Source: Paguma larvata (Eukaryota > Chordata > Mammalia > Carnivora > Viverridae). From it: DNA of 64,000 bases. Where the stretch lies: contig CM057842.1 in the NCBI GenBank assembly GCA_030068075.1, forward strand, positions 43,424,659-43,488,658. The letters are read 5' to 3'. The notes beneath the pieces were generated by a model that saw only the letters and a program-made list of their open reading frames with translations, was not told the origin of the DNA and did no database searches. This document shows positions 1-11,045 of this stretch, in pieces (position 1 is the first letter of the stretch; the number at the start of each line of letters is the position of its first letter). A program made the position numbers and the translations under genes.

Positions 1-1599
1 AGGCGCATGCCACATATTGATACAAACAGTCAGGGCTGTCCAATATGCACTTCAACCAAGAATATGTGAGGATTCATTTCCTGTACCCTAACCAGCCCTG
101 GGCATCATCATGTCTTTTGCTCTTCTTTAGTTTGATAGAGAGCTCATGATATGACTGTTTCACTTCAATTTCTCTAATTCTAAGGATGGTACAGAGTTTT
201 TGATGCACGTACTGACACTTGGCCTTGTTCTTTTGTGGTTTTTTTTTTTCTATTTGGGAGGAAGCTTTTGCAATGATCAGTTCCCCATCTCAAATTGGGC
301 TAAAACAAATCAACCTACAAAAAGGGGATGAAATGGCTCACCAGCTAGGAGGGACACTGGAAGGACACTCAGAAAACTGAATGTTTGGCAGGAATCTTGA
401 GTCTCATGGACTGCATCCAGAGCATGACTGCCTATTTCATTTGTGTTTGTCTCTGTGAGGATGAGGCAATACCTAGGCTCCTTCTACAAGGGAAGAAAAA
501 TGATTATTTAGACCCTGGATTCACCTCTTCCCAGCTTAGCAACCTCATTGGTAAGATAATATATCTTTTTCAATTTTTGTTTATTAATCCCAGAGAAGTA
601 CTCTAGTTGGGATGTAGTTGCTTGGGACAATAGCTGTGTCTGGGAAAATGGGGATACGGTGAGTATGTTTGGGTCAAGTGCCCATCCTCATGTCAAGGAG
701 GTAGGTTCTGATATCACAAGAAGTTTGATACAGGTTAAATATTTTGGGTAGCCCAAAAAGCAGTCACCACAGCCAATGACATGTCCTTGCCTGTTTGTTT
801 ATTCACTTGAATTCCTACGGCAATGAGAGACTGCTCTATACAATCCACAGCAGCACTCACCAAATGCTGCTTATATATGTTTACCCTTCTCACCCAGCCC
901 TTGGGCAATCGTAAAGTGATTTTAGCACTGGCCTGGATTCTGGCTGCACAGGTGTAATGCCACCGTCCTCCTTTCCTCCATGGAACTAGGAAGAGGAAGA
1001 GCTGAGATCTGAACAGTATAGTTCCTAGTTATTTAATTCGAGTCTCTTTTCCTTGAGGTGTAAACTTTCATCCTTTTGAGTTGCTATCTTCTATTTCTTT
1101 TGTATCATTCTCAGGGCTGAAAAAGTTACCACCTTCTCTGAGACGCCCCCAATCTGGATTGAGCACCCATTCATTGTGTTCGATTCAGCCTCCTACCACC
1201 CAACCCTCACATGGCCACGACTCTATGATCTATATTCTTGCCATTCACTACCACTACACTGTCATCTCCAAACAAGTATGGGGACTTGGGTATCCTCAGC
1301 ATTGCATAGCATACACCAGGTTCTCATGTGTTAAAAAAGAAATGGAGTATAAAATAACTAAGTTAGGTCAGATGACTTCTAAGCTTCTTGCTAATTCTAG
1401 CAGTCTTTGAATATTATTGTATCCTTAATACAAGGTTAGTGCTAATCAGTTTTGTCTCAGCCTAGCCAAAATACACAGAGTAGATAGTATCTGACGAGTA
1501 GACTGGTTCAGGTTTGGGTGGCAAAGTTGATATTCTTGGTTAGATTAGTTTGAATTGGCTATGCTGCCGTTATTTCCTCCTCTGAAGATAATGTGATCT
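1..1599. other. Unassigned non-coding sequence
   Basis: I recognise no repeat or exon here. The longest open frame (1081-1410, plus, 109 codons) has low-complexity Ser/Pro/Thr composition and no family motif, so I treat it as chance. A short T-run lies near 240-250. Confidence 0.5.
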
Positions 1600-1845
1600 A
1601 CAGAAAGGAGCCTGAAATATAGAAACAGACAGCTCTGATTCTACTACTTAGTAGACATGTGAATTGAGCAATTTATTTAATCTCTTCAGCATCTTCAAAA
1701 TCAAATTAATGAGTCAAAGTAAAACGATAAAAGAACAAAAACAAGAGTAACAGTGATGGCCACCCAGGAATGTAAGGATCGAAAACAATTGAGTACAGCC
1801 CTGGCAAATAGTAGGCACTCAGTAAATTATTTACTGAATGAACGA
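1600..1845 (-). repeat. MIR/L2-type ancient repeat fragment
   Basis: The tail reads like the old mammalian SINE/LINE end 'GGCAAATAGTAGGCACTCAG' followed by a TTTACTGAATGAA-like string. The upstream part resembles a reversed MIR core (a line about a day-old 'gtgaattgagcaattta' motif). It is strongly diverged and boundaries are approximate. It could be two fragments, MIR then L2. Confidence 0.45.
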
Positions 1846-2700
1846 AGCAAGTACATGTCCATTATACAGCCACTGCTTAATGAAAGACAAGCCAACTAGA
1901 TATTCTGGATTAGATCCCAGAGTATCTACAGGAGGTCAGTTGAACTAACAGAATCAGATTCGTTAATGAACGAAGACTGTGTTTTGCCTGGCTTCTGTGA
2001 AAGCTACTTGGAGCCACCAATTCTTATTCCTATTCTCTGTAATGAGATAATATAGAAATCCATTTACTCTTGTCTAATGTGAGAATATGTACAGTGAAAT
2101 TCACATACCTCCGTTGTTAGCAACTTACTATATTGAGCTCTTAATTGGTCTGTACTACTTTATCAATTGCTGTAGTATTTTGCCAGGTTTTACCTGGAGG
2201 AAGATCAGCTTGATTTCTGTTCCTAGATAGGCTGGGTCTGCAGTTCTCAGTGGCAACGGCATGTGTAGGGGGCTCCAAGACAGTGCAGACTTCGAGGAAA
2301 CAGAAAGAGAATGTGCATTTGAAATCAGAGTGGGGAATGCAAGGGAGTATTGTGTATGAGATACAAACTAAATTTATTTCTTTATTATAATATATAGTTT
2401 AGGTTATTGGGCTTATAAAACATGTACCAAACATTATTCAAAAAGGGAGTCAAAACAATGTGGGAAGACACAATCGTGGATTGTGGAAAGAGATGAGCCT
2501 TTATTTACCCTTCTAGAATCCATCTCATTGGGATCACTACTTCTCCTTTGAGTATAATAATATTTATTTTTTAAATGGAAAAATATAGTACAAAGAAGAA
2601 GAATCCAAGGTTAAATCCAGGTTAAATCTTCTATCAGAATTTGCCTTGAGTAGGTTAAGAGAATAGATATTGTATTAAAAATGGGCTTTATGAGTTGGCC
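1846..2700. other. Unassigned AT-rich sequence
   Basis: Nothing recognised. It contains an AT-rich patch around 2365-2410 and no open frame of note. Confidence 0.5.
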
Positions 2701-2704
2701 CTGT

Positions 2705-2830
2705 GTTGAGAAAGGAACCCTTAACCTGGTGTCAGGAAATTTGCCTCAGTCACTAGGTGGCTGCGTGACCTGATCAAGCCACTTGACCTTCCTGGGCTGC
2801 AAATTCCTCCTTGTAGAATCATACCATTGA
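2705..2830 (-). repeat. MIR fragment
   Basis: The segment reads as a reversed MIR: a 'ctaggtggctgcgtgacct' block matches the family's CTAGCTGTGTGACCTTGGGC core, followed by a CAAGCCACTTGACC-like string and a CCTGGGCTGCA stretch. About 125 bp survive. Confidence 0.5.
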
Positions 2831-2989
2831 ACCAGATTAGAATTTAAATTTTACTATTACTGTGAAACCACCAATATGATCCTCACTCCCACTATGCACA
2901 TACAAGCACATGCATTCAGCAACCAGAGCAGCTCTATATGTATTAGTTCTTCAGAGATTTAACATAGAGACTTCACAGAAAAGAAGCTA

Positions 2990-3265
2990 TACAATATAAT
3001 GGTAGAAGGAAGGACTCTGGAATCAACTTGACAGAGTTTGAATGTCCATTCCACAAATGGCCAGCTAGGTAAAGTTATATGAGCCTCATTTTCCCACCTG
3101 TATAATTATTGTTATTATTACCATTAATACATTCTTTATTATTACTTATTTACTAATGCATTTATTATGTTAACAATATCACCTTATAGAGATGTCTTGG
3201 GGGCTAAACGAGGTAATATAAAGTGCTTGCCATAGTGTCTGGCACACAAGATCTACTTAATAATA
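2990..3265 (-). repeat. MIR element, near full length
   Basis: Reversed MIR. It has the GGACTCTGGAATCAACTTGA start, the GAGCCTCATTTTCCCACCTG middle and the AAAGTGCTTGCC...GTCTGGCACACA end. An AT-rich ATTATTATTA expansion sits inside at about 3105-3180. Confidence 0.7.
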
Positions 3266-3509
3266 TTATTACATGTGGGGGAGGAATTCTGAAGCCTTAA
3301 AATGATTTTAAAAGTCAACGATCTTCAAAATGCCTTCCAGTTCTGAAATTGCTTTTTCTAAAAAGTAACTCTTATGAGACAGCAGGGAGGAACCATCAGT
3401 AGATGGAGTTGCTCAGAGGGTTTGATTTCAAATGCAGCTTGTCTTACATGGAAACTGTTCAAGCTTATAGAGATGCATTTGCATATAGTAAGATTCCCCT
3501 ATTTTTGGT

Positions 3510-4030
3510 ATACAGGTCTATGAATTTTGACAAACACATACAATCACATATCATTGCAATCAATATATAGTTTCATCACCCCTAGAAGTGTCCGGCTGCC
3601 TCTTTGTAGACTGTCTCCTCACCTCATCTAGCTCCTAGAAACCATCGGTCAGTTTTCTGTCCCTGTGGTTTTGTCTTTTCTAGAAAGTCATATAAATGAC
3701 ACAGTATGTAGCTATTTGAGTCTGGCTTCCTTTACTTTAGTACATTTGAGAGTCATCCGTGGTACCGCATGTACTAGTACTTCTCCCCTTCTTATTTTTG
3801 AGTAGTATGCCATTGTGTACACAACTTGTTTATCTTTTAGCCCATGATGAGTTATGAAAAAAAGTCACGATAAACTCCTAAGTGGATATAAGTTTAACTA
3901 TCTTGAAATGAGATTACTGAGTTATATGTTAGATGTATTTTTAATTTTATTAGACACCAACACCAGCAAATCTGGTTTTCCAAAGTAGCTGGACCATTTT
4001 ACGCTCATGAGAAACTTAAGAGAGCTCCAG
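3510..4030 (-). repeat. Old L1 (L1M) 3' region, first part of a broken copy
   Basis: Seen: a block at 3680-3860 that matches the reversed 3' part of mammalian L1 (GTATGTAGCTATTTGAGTC, GAGTAGTATGCCATTGTG), then TTTTCCAAAGTAGCTGGACC at 3975. The match resumes after 4600 with the part of L1 expected next. I infer that the LTR at 4034-4565 inserted into this L1. Confidence 0.7.
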
Positions 4031-4033
4031 AGA

Positions 4034-4565
4034 GTTCCTTTATTAATTTTCTATGGCTGTTACAACAAACTACCACAGACTTATTGGCTTCAAACAACAC
4101 AAATTTGTTATCTTATAGCTCTGGAAGTCAGATATTCAAAATGGATCTCGCTTAGCTAAGATCAAGGTGTTGGCAGGCTTGTTCCTTTCTAGAGGTTCTA
4201 GGGGGATAATCTATTTCCTTGTTTTTTCCAACATCTACTGGCTGCCCACATTCTTTGGCCTGTGGTCCTACTCCATCTCAAATCCAGCAACTGCTGGTCA
4301 CACATGTCCTTCTTATATAGAATCACTTTGATGCTCTCTTCTGCCTCTCTTTTCCACATATAAAGGACCCTTGTGAATACAATGGATACTTGGATAATCC
4401 AGGATAACCTTAAAGTCAGCTGGTCAGCAAATTTATTTCCATTTGCATCTTTATTTCCTCCTTTCCTTGTGACTCAAAATATTCACTGATAGAGGGTATT
4501 AGGACGGACATCTTTTGGTGGGTCGTGGGAGTGGGCTGGATTTCTCTGTCTACCAGTCTGCCTCC
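4034..4565 (-). repeat. MLT1-type (MaLR) LTR
   Basis: The reversed LTR shows landmarks of the MLT1D/E group: CTATGGCTGTTACAACAAAC at its end, GGCTTCAAACAACACAAATT, AAGATCAAGGTGTTGGCAGG, AAGGACCCTTGTGA and a final GGTAGAC...-like start on the minus strand. No internal retroviral sequence is attached, so it is a solo LTR. The exact subfamily is uncertain. It splits an old L1. Confidence 0.65.
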
Positions 4566-4599
4566 CCCCAAGAATATAATATAGTAAATTAAAAAAAAA

Positions 4600-5370
4600 A
4601 ATTAGTTTAGTGGCTGTATAGCAACTAATTCTGGTTTCAAATTATATTTCCCCAAGGACTAATAATGTTAACAGCTTTTTTTTTTTTTTTTCATTTATTT
4701 CTTTGCCATCAAACGTCTTCTTTAGGGAAATTTTTGTTCAAATCTCTTGCCCATTTAAAAACATTGGGTCATTTGTTTTCCTATTAGAGAGTTTGAGAAT
4801 TCTTTATGTATTATTGATTGTAGTCTTATCAGATATGCATTTGGAAAACATTTTCTCCCAGTCTATGGCTTATCTTTTTATTTTCTTTAGTAGTGTTTTT
4901 AAAAAGAATATTTTTAGGGACACCTGAGTGGCTCACTTGGTTAAGTGTCTTGACTATAGCTTAAGTTATGATCTCATGGTTCATGGTTTCAAGCCCCGCT
5001 ATGGACTCTGTGCTGACAGCTCGGGGCTTGGGGCCTGCTTCAGATTCTGTGTCTCCTTCTCTCTCTGCTGCCTCCCTGCTCTCACTCTCTTTCTCTCAAA
5101 AATAAATAGACATTAAAAAATGAAAAAGATTTTAATTTTAATGACATCCAATTAATCATTCTTTTTCTTTTACAATTCACGCTTTCTTTTGTCCTAAGAA
5201 ATCTTTACCTTACCCAAGGTCACAAACATTTTCTTCTAAGTTTTCTTCTAGAAATTTTATAGTTTCGAGTTTTACCTTTTGATCAATGATCCATTTTGTG
5301 TTGAATTTTTATAGGTACAAAGTGTTGGCTCAGGTTTATCATTTTGAACAGGATGCTTAGTTGTTTCATA
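4600..5370 (-). repeat. Old L1 (L1M) ORF2 3' portion, second part of the broken copy
   Basis: Reversed L1 sequence: AATAATGTTAACAGC (L1 ATGATGTTGAGCATC), CTCTTGCCCATTTAAAAAC, TTTGAGAATTCTTTATG, ATTTTCTCCCAGTCTATGGC and GATCAATGATCCATTTTGTG are all in family order. The same ancestor as 3510-4030. A carnivore SINE interrupts it at 4916-5121. Confidence 0.75.
4916..5121 (+). repeat. Felid tRNA-Lys SINE (SINEC)
   Basis: Starts GGGACACCTGAGTGGCTCAC, then the tRNA-like GGTTTCAAGCCCCGC box, the GTGCTGACAGCTCGG body, a CT-rich segment and AAAAATAAATAGACATTAAA tail. Imperfect target-site copies AAAAAGAATATTTT (from 4901) and AAAAAGATTTTAATTTT (from about 5123) flank it. Several substitutions make it an older copy. 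Confidence 0.9.
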
Positions 5371-5375
5371 ACTAT

Positions 5376-5750
5376 TTCTTTTTTTTTTCTTATAATTCAC
5401 TTATTTCTTTTTTTGTTTGTTTTTATTTTTATTTTTATATATTTTTTAATTTTATAATAGTTTATTTTCAAATTGGTTTACATCTAACACCCAGTGTTCA
5501 TCCCAACATGTGCCCTTTTTAATGCCCATCACCCCCTCTCCCCCCTCCCTCATCCCCCTTATCCTCAGTTTTTTTCTTAGTCTTTGAGAGTCTCTTATGT
5601 TTTATTTCCCTCCCTCTCTGTGTCTTTTTTTCCTTTCCCCTCTTCCCCTCCCCCTGGTTTTTGCTTAGTCTCACAAAGTCCACCTATTCGAGGAAACATA
5701 TGGTATCTGTCTTTTTCTGACTGACTTATTTCACTTAACATAATACTTGA
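5376..5750 (-). mobile_element. 5'-truncated felid L1, 3' end only
   Basis: Reversed L1 3' UTR: TTTATTTTCAAATTGGTTTA, CACCCAGTGTTCATCC, the pyrimidine-rich UTR and GGAAACATATGGTATCTGTC. It matches the 3' end of the L1 at 38.6-43.7 kb on the other strand closely. The T-rich 5376-5450 part is its poly(A) tail reversed. No clear target-site duplication found. Confidence 0.85.
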
Positions 5751-5755
5751 AAAGA

Positions 5756-6535
5756 AGAAATTTAATTATCATTTCGTGTATTTCTTTTATTTAAAAATGT
5801 TGAAGGAAAACTTTTCAACATTTTTGATTTTTCATTACTTCAAAACTTTTCAGCTGTTGTCTTTTTTTATTACCTACGTGCTAATGACAATGCAGTCTTG
5901 AAACGGAAACATCCATTCATTACAGGCCAAGTTAGACACACACCAAGATGGTCAATACATATCCCCAGATTTATGATGAGTAATTGATTTCTTACTGTCA
6001 TGAGTAAGACCTAAATAATTTGATTATATATTTAGCTAATAACAAACACTCATTAGGAGAATTCTATTTCATGCTTGTTTGCACCTTCTTCTTGTATAAA
6101 GGATTGTTCCATTTGCTCTGCCTGATATAATTTTGCTCATTAACACTGAATTGATGACCACCACCCAGCCTCACCTAGAAAGTATGATGAACTCTCAAAC
6201 TCCTTTTCCCCCCTGGTCTGATTATCACTTTGTACCTCCTGTCCCCTTCATTGGCACAATAGTGTTGGAGTCCCATGATTGCCTTTGAGAAGAGAACATG
6301 GGGGAAGTTACTTAAGCCAAGAATAAAAGCATGGGAGGCCCTTGGAGCACACATTATTGAAATCATATCTGTGTGCATATAATAAACTTCTGAGAATTAC
6401 TTTTCATAAACATTCACTGTAAGCATTGTAGAAGACTACAAATGCCTATTGATTTGGAAATCATTGGAAATAGCCTTTTATGATAAGGAACCAATGGTGA
6501 TTGCCTCAGACCCAAAATCACTGACTGATCACAAT
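5756..6535. other. Unassigned sequence
   Basis: Not recognised. A minus-strand frame at 6175-6378 has no known motif. The AATAAACTTCTGAGAATTA string near 6380 is reminiscent of an LTR end, but nothing else supports one. Confidence 0.45.
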
Positions 6536-6561
6536 ATAGATTCCTTTGGGGTTTTTTTCTT

Positions 6562-6774
6562 TTTTAAAATTTTTTAATGTTTATTTCTTTTTGAGAGAGA
6601 GAGAGAGAGAGAGTGAGTGGGGGAAGGACAGAAAGAGACAAAGACATAGAATCCAAAGATCTGGGCCCTGTGCTCTCAGCATAGAGCCCAAAGCCGGGCT
6701 CGAACCCACGAACCCTAAGATCATGACCTGAGTCAAAGTTGGACACTTAACCGACTGAGCCACCAGGACGTCCC
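6562..6774 (-). repeat. Felid tRNA-Lys SINE (SINEC)
   Basis: Reversed SINE: T-rich tail, AATGTTTATTTCTTTTTGAG, a GA-rich block, AGCCGGGCTCGAACCCACGA, ATCATGACCTGAG and CCGACTGAGCCACCAGGACG. Degenerate target-site copies ATAGATTCCTTTGGGG (6536) and ATAGATCTTTTGTTTT (6775) flank it. Confidence 0.93.
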
Positions 6775-6790
6775 ATAGATCTTTTGTTTT

Positions 6791-7167
6791 GAATATGAAA
6801 TCACAAAGCTCTTGATCAGACTGAAGTTTCATTTTGGTGAATGGATATGAGCATTGATTTAGTCAACAGAGCTATGACAGGCTGTTATTTTTTGCTGCAT
6901 TAGTTACAAGTTTCACTTATCTACAGTCCCTCAGGGCAGAGAATAGCAAGGGTGTAATGACTCAAAGTTAGTGCTCTGAGGTACTTTATCAACTATCTGA
7001 GAGCAACAGATCTCAGATTCCTAATGGGAAAAATAGCAAGGAAGTGGTCTGCGCAAACTTGAAAAACATTTGGTGTACTATGCCCACTGCCTACCTGTAG
7101 GAGAAACATTATATGTGTTATCAACCCCAAGAAGTCCCACATCAAGGAAACTGGATTTATTTAATTG
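6791..7167. other. Unassigned sequence
   Basis: No repeat or coding signal recognised between the SINE and the transposon-like piece that follows. Confidence 0.5.
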
Positions 7168-7262
7168 TTTCCCAAATGTGTTTGAGCATGGAACACTTGT
7201 GTTCCCAGCACACCTATTAACCAGTGGAACACTGTGGGACACTACTGTAGGAAACACTGAAC
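7168..7262 (+). repeat. Ancient hAT-like non-autonomous DNA transposon fragment
   Basis: The ends are imperfect inverted copies: GTTTCCCAAATGTGTTTGAG on the left and GTAGGAAACACTGAAC on the right. Between them lies CATGGAACACTTGTGTTCC...CACCTATTAACCAGTGGAACA, a pattern I associate with old MER-class hAT elements. Subfamily not assigned. Confidence 0.45.
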
Positions 7263-7590
7263 TACAAGTTACGAAGAGGTCATAGCATTTATGCTGTTTT
7301 TTTCTTATTCTCGAGAGCCTTAACTTCTTCCATCCCTCTGATCTCTGTGCATTTCATTTTTCTTCCATCCTACTATAAAGTTAACATTCTCAAGTAAATA
7401 GTGGGTTGGTGGATTACATTTTTTTAGTATCCCTAAATCAACACACGAGAAATATGCCAGACCTCACTGGAAAAAGAAGATGTTACTGACTAGTCTTATT
7501 ATTAGACAGGTTAAATGAAATATCATAGTTGGAAATCCTTAGTAAATAAAATACAGTAAAATGATCATATCCAGCTCTTCAGAGTAATTG

Positions 7591-7667
7591 TGTGTATGTG
7601 TGTGTGTGTGTTTGTTTTTTTTGTTTGTTTGTTTGTTTGTTTTTTTTGTTTTGTTTTGTTTTGTTTA
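7591..7667. repeat. Compound simple repeat (TG)n / (GTTT)n / (GTTTT)n
   Basis: A TG run near 7591-7611 passes into GTTT and GTTTT repeats. Confidence 0.9.
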
Positions 7668-9311
7668 GTCTGGTCTAGGGCAACATACTGAAAAGATAAG
7701 GTTTCTTTTTAGGCAAAGTAATTTCTATGCCACTCAGAGATCTGCCCCTTTCTTTTCTGCTGTCCTGATGCCCTTTGTCCTCCTGCTCTTCAGAAGACAT
7801 AAAACAGAAATTGTTTACACTTCAAAATTTCAAAAGTTGCATTTTCAGCCCTAGGTGAAGGAGCTGGGCAGTATGTGTGGATGGGTCCTTCTCCTCTCTA
7901 TATGTCACCAGCCCTGGAGGTAGGGGATGCTCAAAGCTACAGTTATTCTAGATTTGGTCCCATTAGGAGGATTTTATGGGATGTGTCATCTTGGGGGCTT
8001 TTAGGCCTCCTTGAGAATCTGTACATTCTTGTATGATTTAGGGAGACATTTTACACCCTCCTACATAGTTTTAGACTGTTTTATGAGAGTAAGAGAATGA
8101 TAGAAGATCTCTAATAGCAAGGCGATGTGAGCTGTCCAAGAGCACAAAGCTCATATCTGAGACAACATAGCAAAGGAGAGGAGGGCAGGAGGTGAATCTG
8201 TGAGGTGGTAGCAAGAGGGGGAGTCTAGGTCTTAAGTTCCACTTTTCCTTGTTGCGTGGATACCACTTTCTTTCTACCTGGCTCCCAAAGGTTCTCACAG
8301 CTGTCAGAATAACCATCTATTCTCTGCTCAGTCCAACTCAGAGCCAAGGAGCAGAACTCAGTGTTAGATTTCAGGTATAAATTTCTAATGGAGAAATCTT
8401 CAGTGCTTCAAGTAGAGACTGACATAGGATCTCAGTGTTCTCCGGGTGAGATGGAGCAACAGAGGTGTAGTCTTTGTAAAGATCAGTAAAGAAAGGTGAG
8501 ACATGGAGACTTGGAACTTCCCTCCTTTAATCTGAGCATCAAAAGTGCAGAAGAGAAATAATCTCTTAGCCCCTTTAAATTGGAGGATTTCAAGCACGAC
8601 CCAATAATTGGGCACTTGAGCAATAAGCAAGACGAGTCATGGCCGGAGTGAAATCTCCTTGGTAAAGGAGCAACATTTCTCTTTCCCAGAGCACTTGGCA
8701 GGTCACAGAAAACTGGCTGCTGCCTCTGAGGCTGCCTCCTCCTGGGAGGTGATATACTGATATGTCTGATGATATCTTTCATGTGACAGATCCAGGGTTT
8801 AAAAATAAGAATGAACAACATATAGCAACTCATTATGAAAGAATGAAATAAGTCTTAATGCTCTTGTTCAATTAAATATTTCTAAAATAGAGTATATGCT
8901 TTACTTTTGGTAGCCTTCCTTTTGGAGGACAATCTTATTGTATTTTAGAGTTCCACTACATCATTCAAAAGGAGTCCAATAAAATCTGTAGGCCATGTTT
9001 TGTGGTTTTGTTTTTTAATAATTTCTTACCTTAACATAAACAAAAAAAATATTTTTATTGCTCTCCGGAGAGTTAGTGACCTGGAGAGAAGTGATTTTGT
9101 TTTGTTTTGTTTTGTATTATAGCCTCAAGATATGTTCTAAGAAATATTTTTGACAGAACACCACTCAAGTCGTACAATTTTCAGCCAAAGGGAACAGCAG
9201 CTCAATTTTTATGCTGACACATTTGAGATACATTTAAAGGGTGCTACAGTAAACTAAAACTCAAATTCTCCTAGAATTCTTCGAAACATATGATTGGTTG
9301 GATCCCTGAGT
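7668..9311. other. Unassigned sequence
   Basis: About 1.6 kb with no repeat I can name. Minus frames at 8400-8630 and 8483-8833 overlap each other in different phases and show no family motif. A GTTTT run sits at about 9098-9115. A very diverged MIR might lie near 8110-8260 but I cannot support it. Confidence 0.45.
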
Positions 9312-9319
9312 CTGTGTTC

Positions 9320-9483
9320 AGGGCATCTGGGTGGCTTAGTCTGTTAAGCTTCTGACTTCAGCTCAAGTCATGATCTCACAGTTTCTGGGTTCGAGCCCCG
9401 CTTCAGGCTCTGTGCTGAGAGCTTGGAGCCTGGAGCCTGCTTCGAATTCTGTCGCCTTCTGTCTTTGCCCCTGCCTTGCTCAT

Positions 9484-9522
<39 letters not shown>

Positions 9523-9556
9523 ATTAAATAAAATTAGATAAACATTAAAAAAAAGA
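9320..9556 (+). repeat. Felid tRNA-Lys SINE (SINEC) with target-site duplication
   Basis: GGGCATCTGGGTGGCTTAGT head, GGGTTCGAGCCCCGC box, GAGCTTGGAGCCTGGAGCC body, a (CT)n run at 9488-9519 and an A-rich tail. Exact 8-bp target copies CTGTGTTC lie at 9312-9319 and 9557-9564. Confidence 0.94.
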
Positions 9557-9564
9557 CTGTGTTC

Positions 9565-10313
9565 TCCAGATTGTGACACTGGTGAATTGCAAGACTTCTG
9601 ATGCGAAGATGTCCTAACTGGACCCCTACAGGAATCATTAGCTTTGAGGCTGTTATGGCAGCTGCCAAACTCTTTGTGCCTGACAACTGCTTTATGTGGA
9701 AAACCTTTATCTGCTTGATGCAGGCAAATCCAGGTATGCAGTATTACTCCTCCAAAATGTCCTTTTCTGCCTCTGCTTCTCTGTTTCCCCACAATGCACA
9801 ATGAGATGAGACCAAGGGTTACACAGGGCCCAGAGTCCTACTCTTTTGGCCTACGTACTTGGTAAGTGCTATAAAAACTATCCAAACAATCTTTCTACAT
9901 CTTTAAAAGTTGCAAGTGAATTTAATGTCACCTCATTAAATTCTAGAATTTCATGTTCAGGAAAAACCAATGTTCCTTTGCAGTGCTTTTAGGTTATAAG
10001 AGCGCCGTAGCATACTGCATTTTCCCTTTTTATACTGGCTGCCAGGAAGCTCAGATGTTGCCAGCATATACTATGTCTTAGCAAGTTTCATTAACCTCAG
10101 TTTTCTGTACAGCTTTTCTCTGCCAATAAATCTTTATTACATTGATTTTGCTCTTTCTTTCTTGGTTTTATTCATTCTATCTGTGTTTTTCAGTAAAAAC
10201 AACTAGAAAGCACATAGAATCCATATATTCTACCTGTAGAATATTTAACCTGGTATATCTTTATTCCTGGTATTTTTTAGAGCAGTGGTTTTTCTATGGG
10301 GGGATATTCTTTT
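9565..10313. other. Unassigned sequence
   Basis: Not recognised. Plus frame 9601-9804 and plus frame 10142-10336 have no family features. The latter is a T-rich chance frame that runs into the next SINE. Confidence 0.45.
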
Positions 10314-10325
10314 TAAGTGTCCATT

Positions 10326-10534
10326 ATTTTTTTTAATCTTCAATGCTTTATTTTATTTTTGGTAGAGAGAGAAAGGAGGAGGGGCAGAGAGAGAGGGAGA
10401 AACAGAACTCGAAGTGGGCTCCAGGCTCCCTGCTGTCAGCACAGAGCTGGACACAGGGCTCGAACTCATGAGCTATAAGATCATGACCTGAGCCAAAGGC
10501 AGATGCTTAACCAACTGAGCCACCCAGGCACCTG
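10326..10534 (-). repeat. Felid tRNA-Lys SINE (SINEC) with target-site duplication
   Basis: Reversed SINE: T-rich tail, GA-rich block, GGGCTCCAGGCTCCCTGCTG, GGGCTCGAACTCATGAGC and ACCAACTGAGCCACCCAGGC. Exact 12-bp target copies TAAGTGTCCATT lie at 10314-10325 and 10535-10546. Confidence 0.95.
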
Positions 10535-10546
10535 TAAGTGTCCATT

Positions 10547-10899
10547 CTTAGGGATATGACCTTGAGTAGTGATGAAAGATAGGAACACCAGGTAGGTTCA
10601 GAAAAGGCTTCTTCATAATTTTTACATAAGCCATCAACTTCCTCAACCCATTGAGAACAACTGGTGATGAGAAATATTTTAAAACTTTAGTGTAATACAT
10701 TCTGACCTAGTAAGTCTGGCACAGGGTCAGATATATGCACTCAATTAAGGGCATATTTACATAAAGAATACGAAAAACTTATGAGGACTCTGAGAAACAA
10801 TGACTAACCAGTCTTTAAAAAAATGGTGGGCAACAGGTGAAAATTACTTCATTCTACAGGTTAGGACAAATGCAGATTTAATTACATAGAATATTCCCT
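10547..10899. other. Unassigned sequence
   Basis: No recognisable element between the SINE and the next MIR fragment. Confidence 0.5.
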
Positions 10900-11045
10900 G
10901 CCTCAGTGGAATTGCAAGGCAGGTGAACTGGAATCTAGTCTCTACTCTGTCTGGCATACTGGTAACCTTGAGAAGCCCACTTAATGACTGTGCCTCTCAA
11001 TGTCCTCAGCTGTAAAACAGATGAGTGGGCTTGCAACCATAAGGA
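10900..11045 (-). repeat. MIR fragment
   Basis: Reversed MIR: AACTGGAATCTAGTCTCTAC, ACCTTGAGAAGCCCACTTAA and GCCTCTCAATGTCCTCAGCT follow the family order (GTCTGGGTTC..., GACCTTGGGCAAGT..., CTCAGTTTCCTCA...). Confidence 0.65.

Noticed and set aside
1081..1410. 109-codon open frame, plus strand
   Set aside because: No protein family features, no repeat of codon bias, and no splice or promoter context. In 64 kb of AT-rich DNA such frames are expected.
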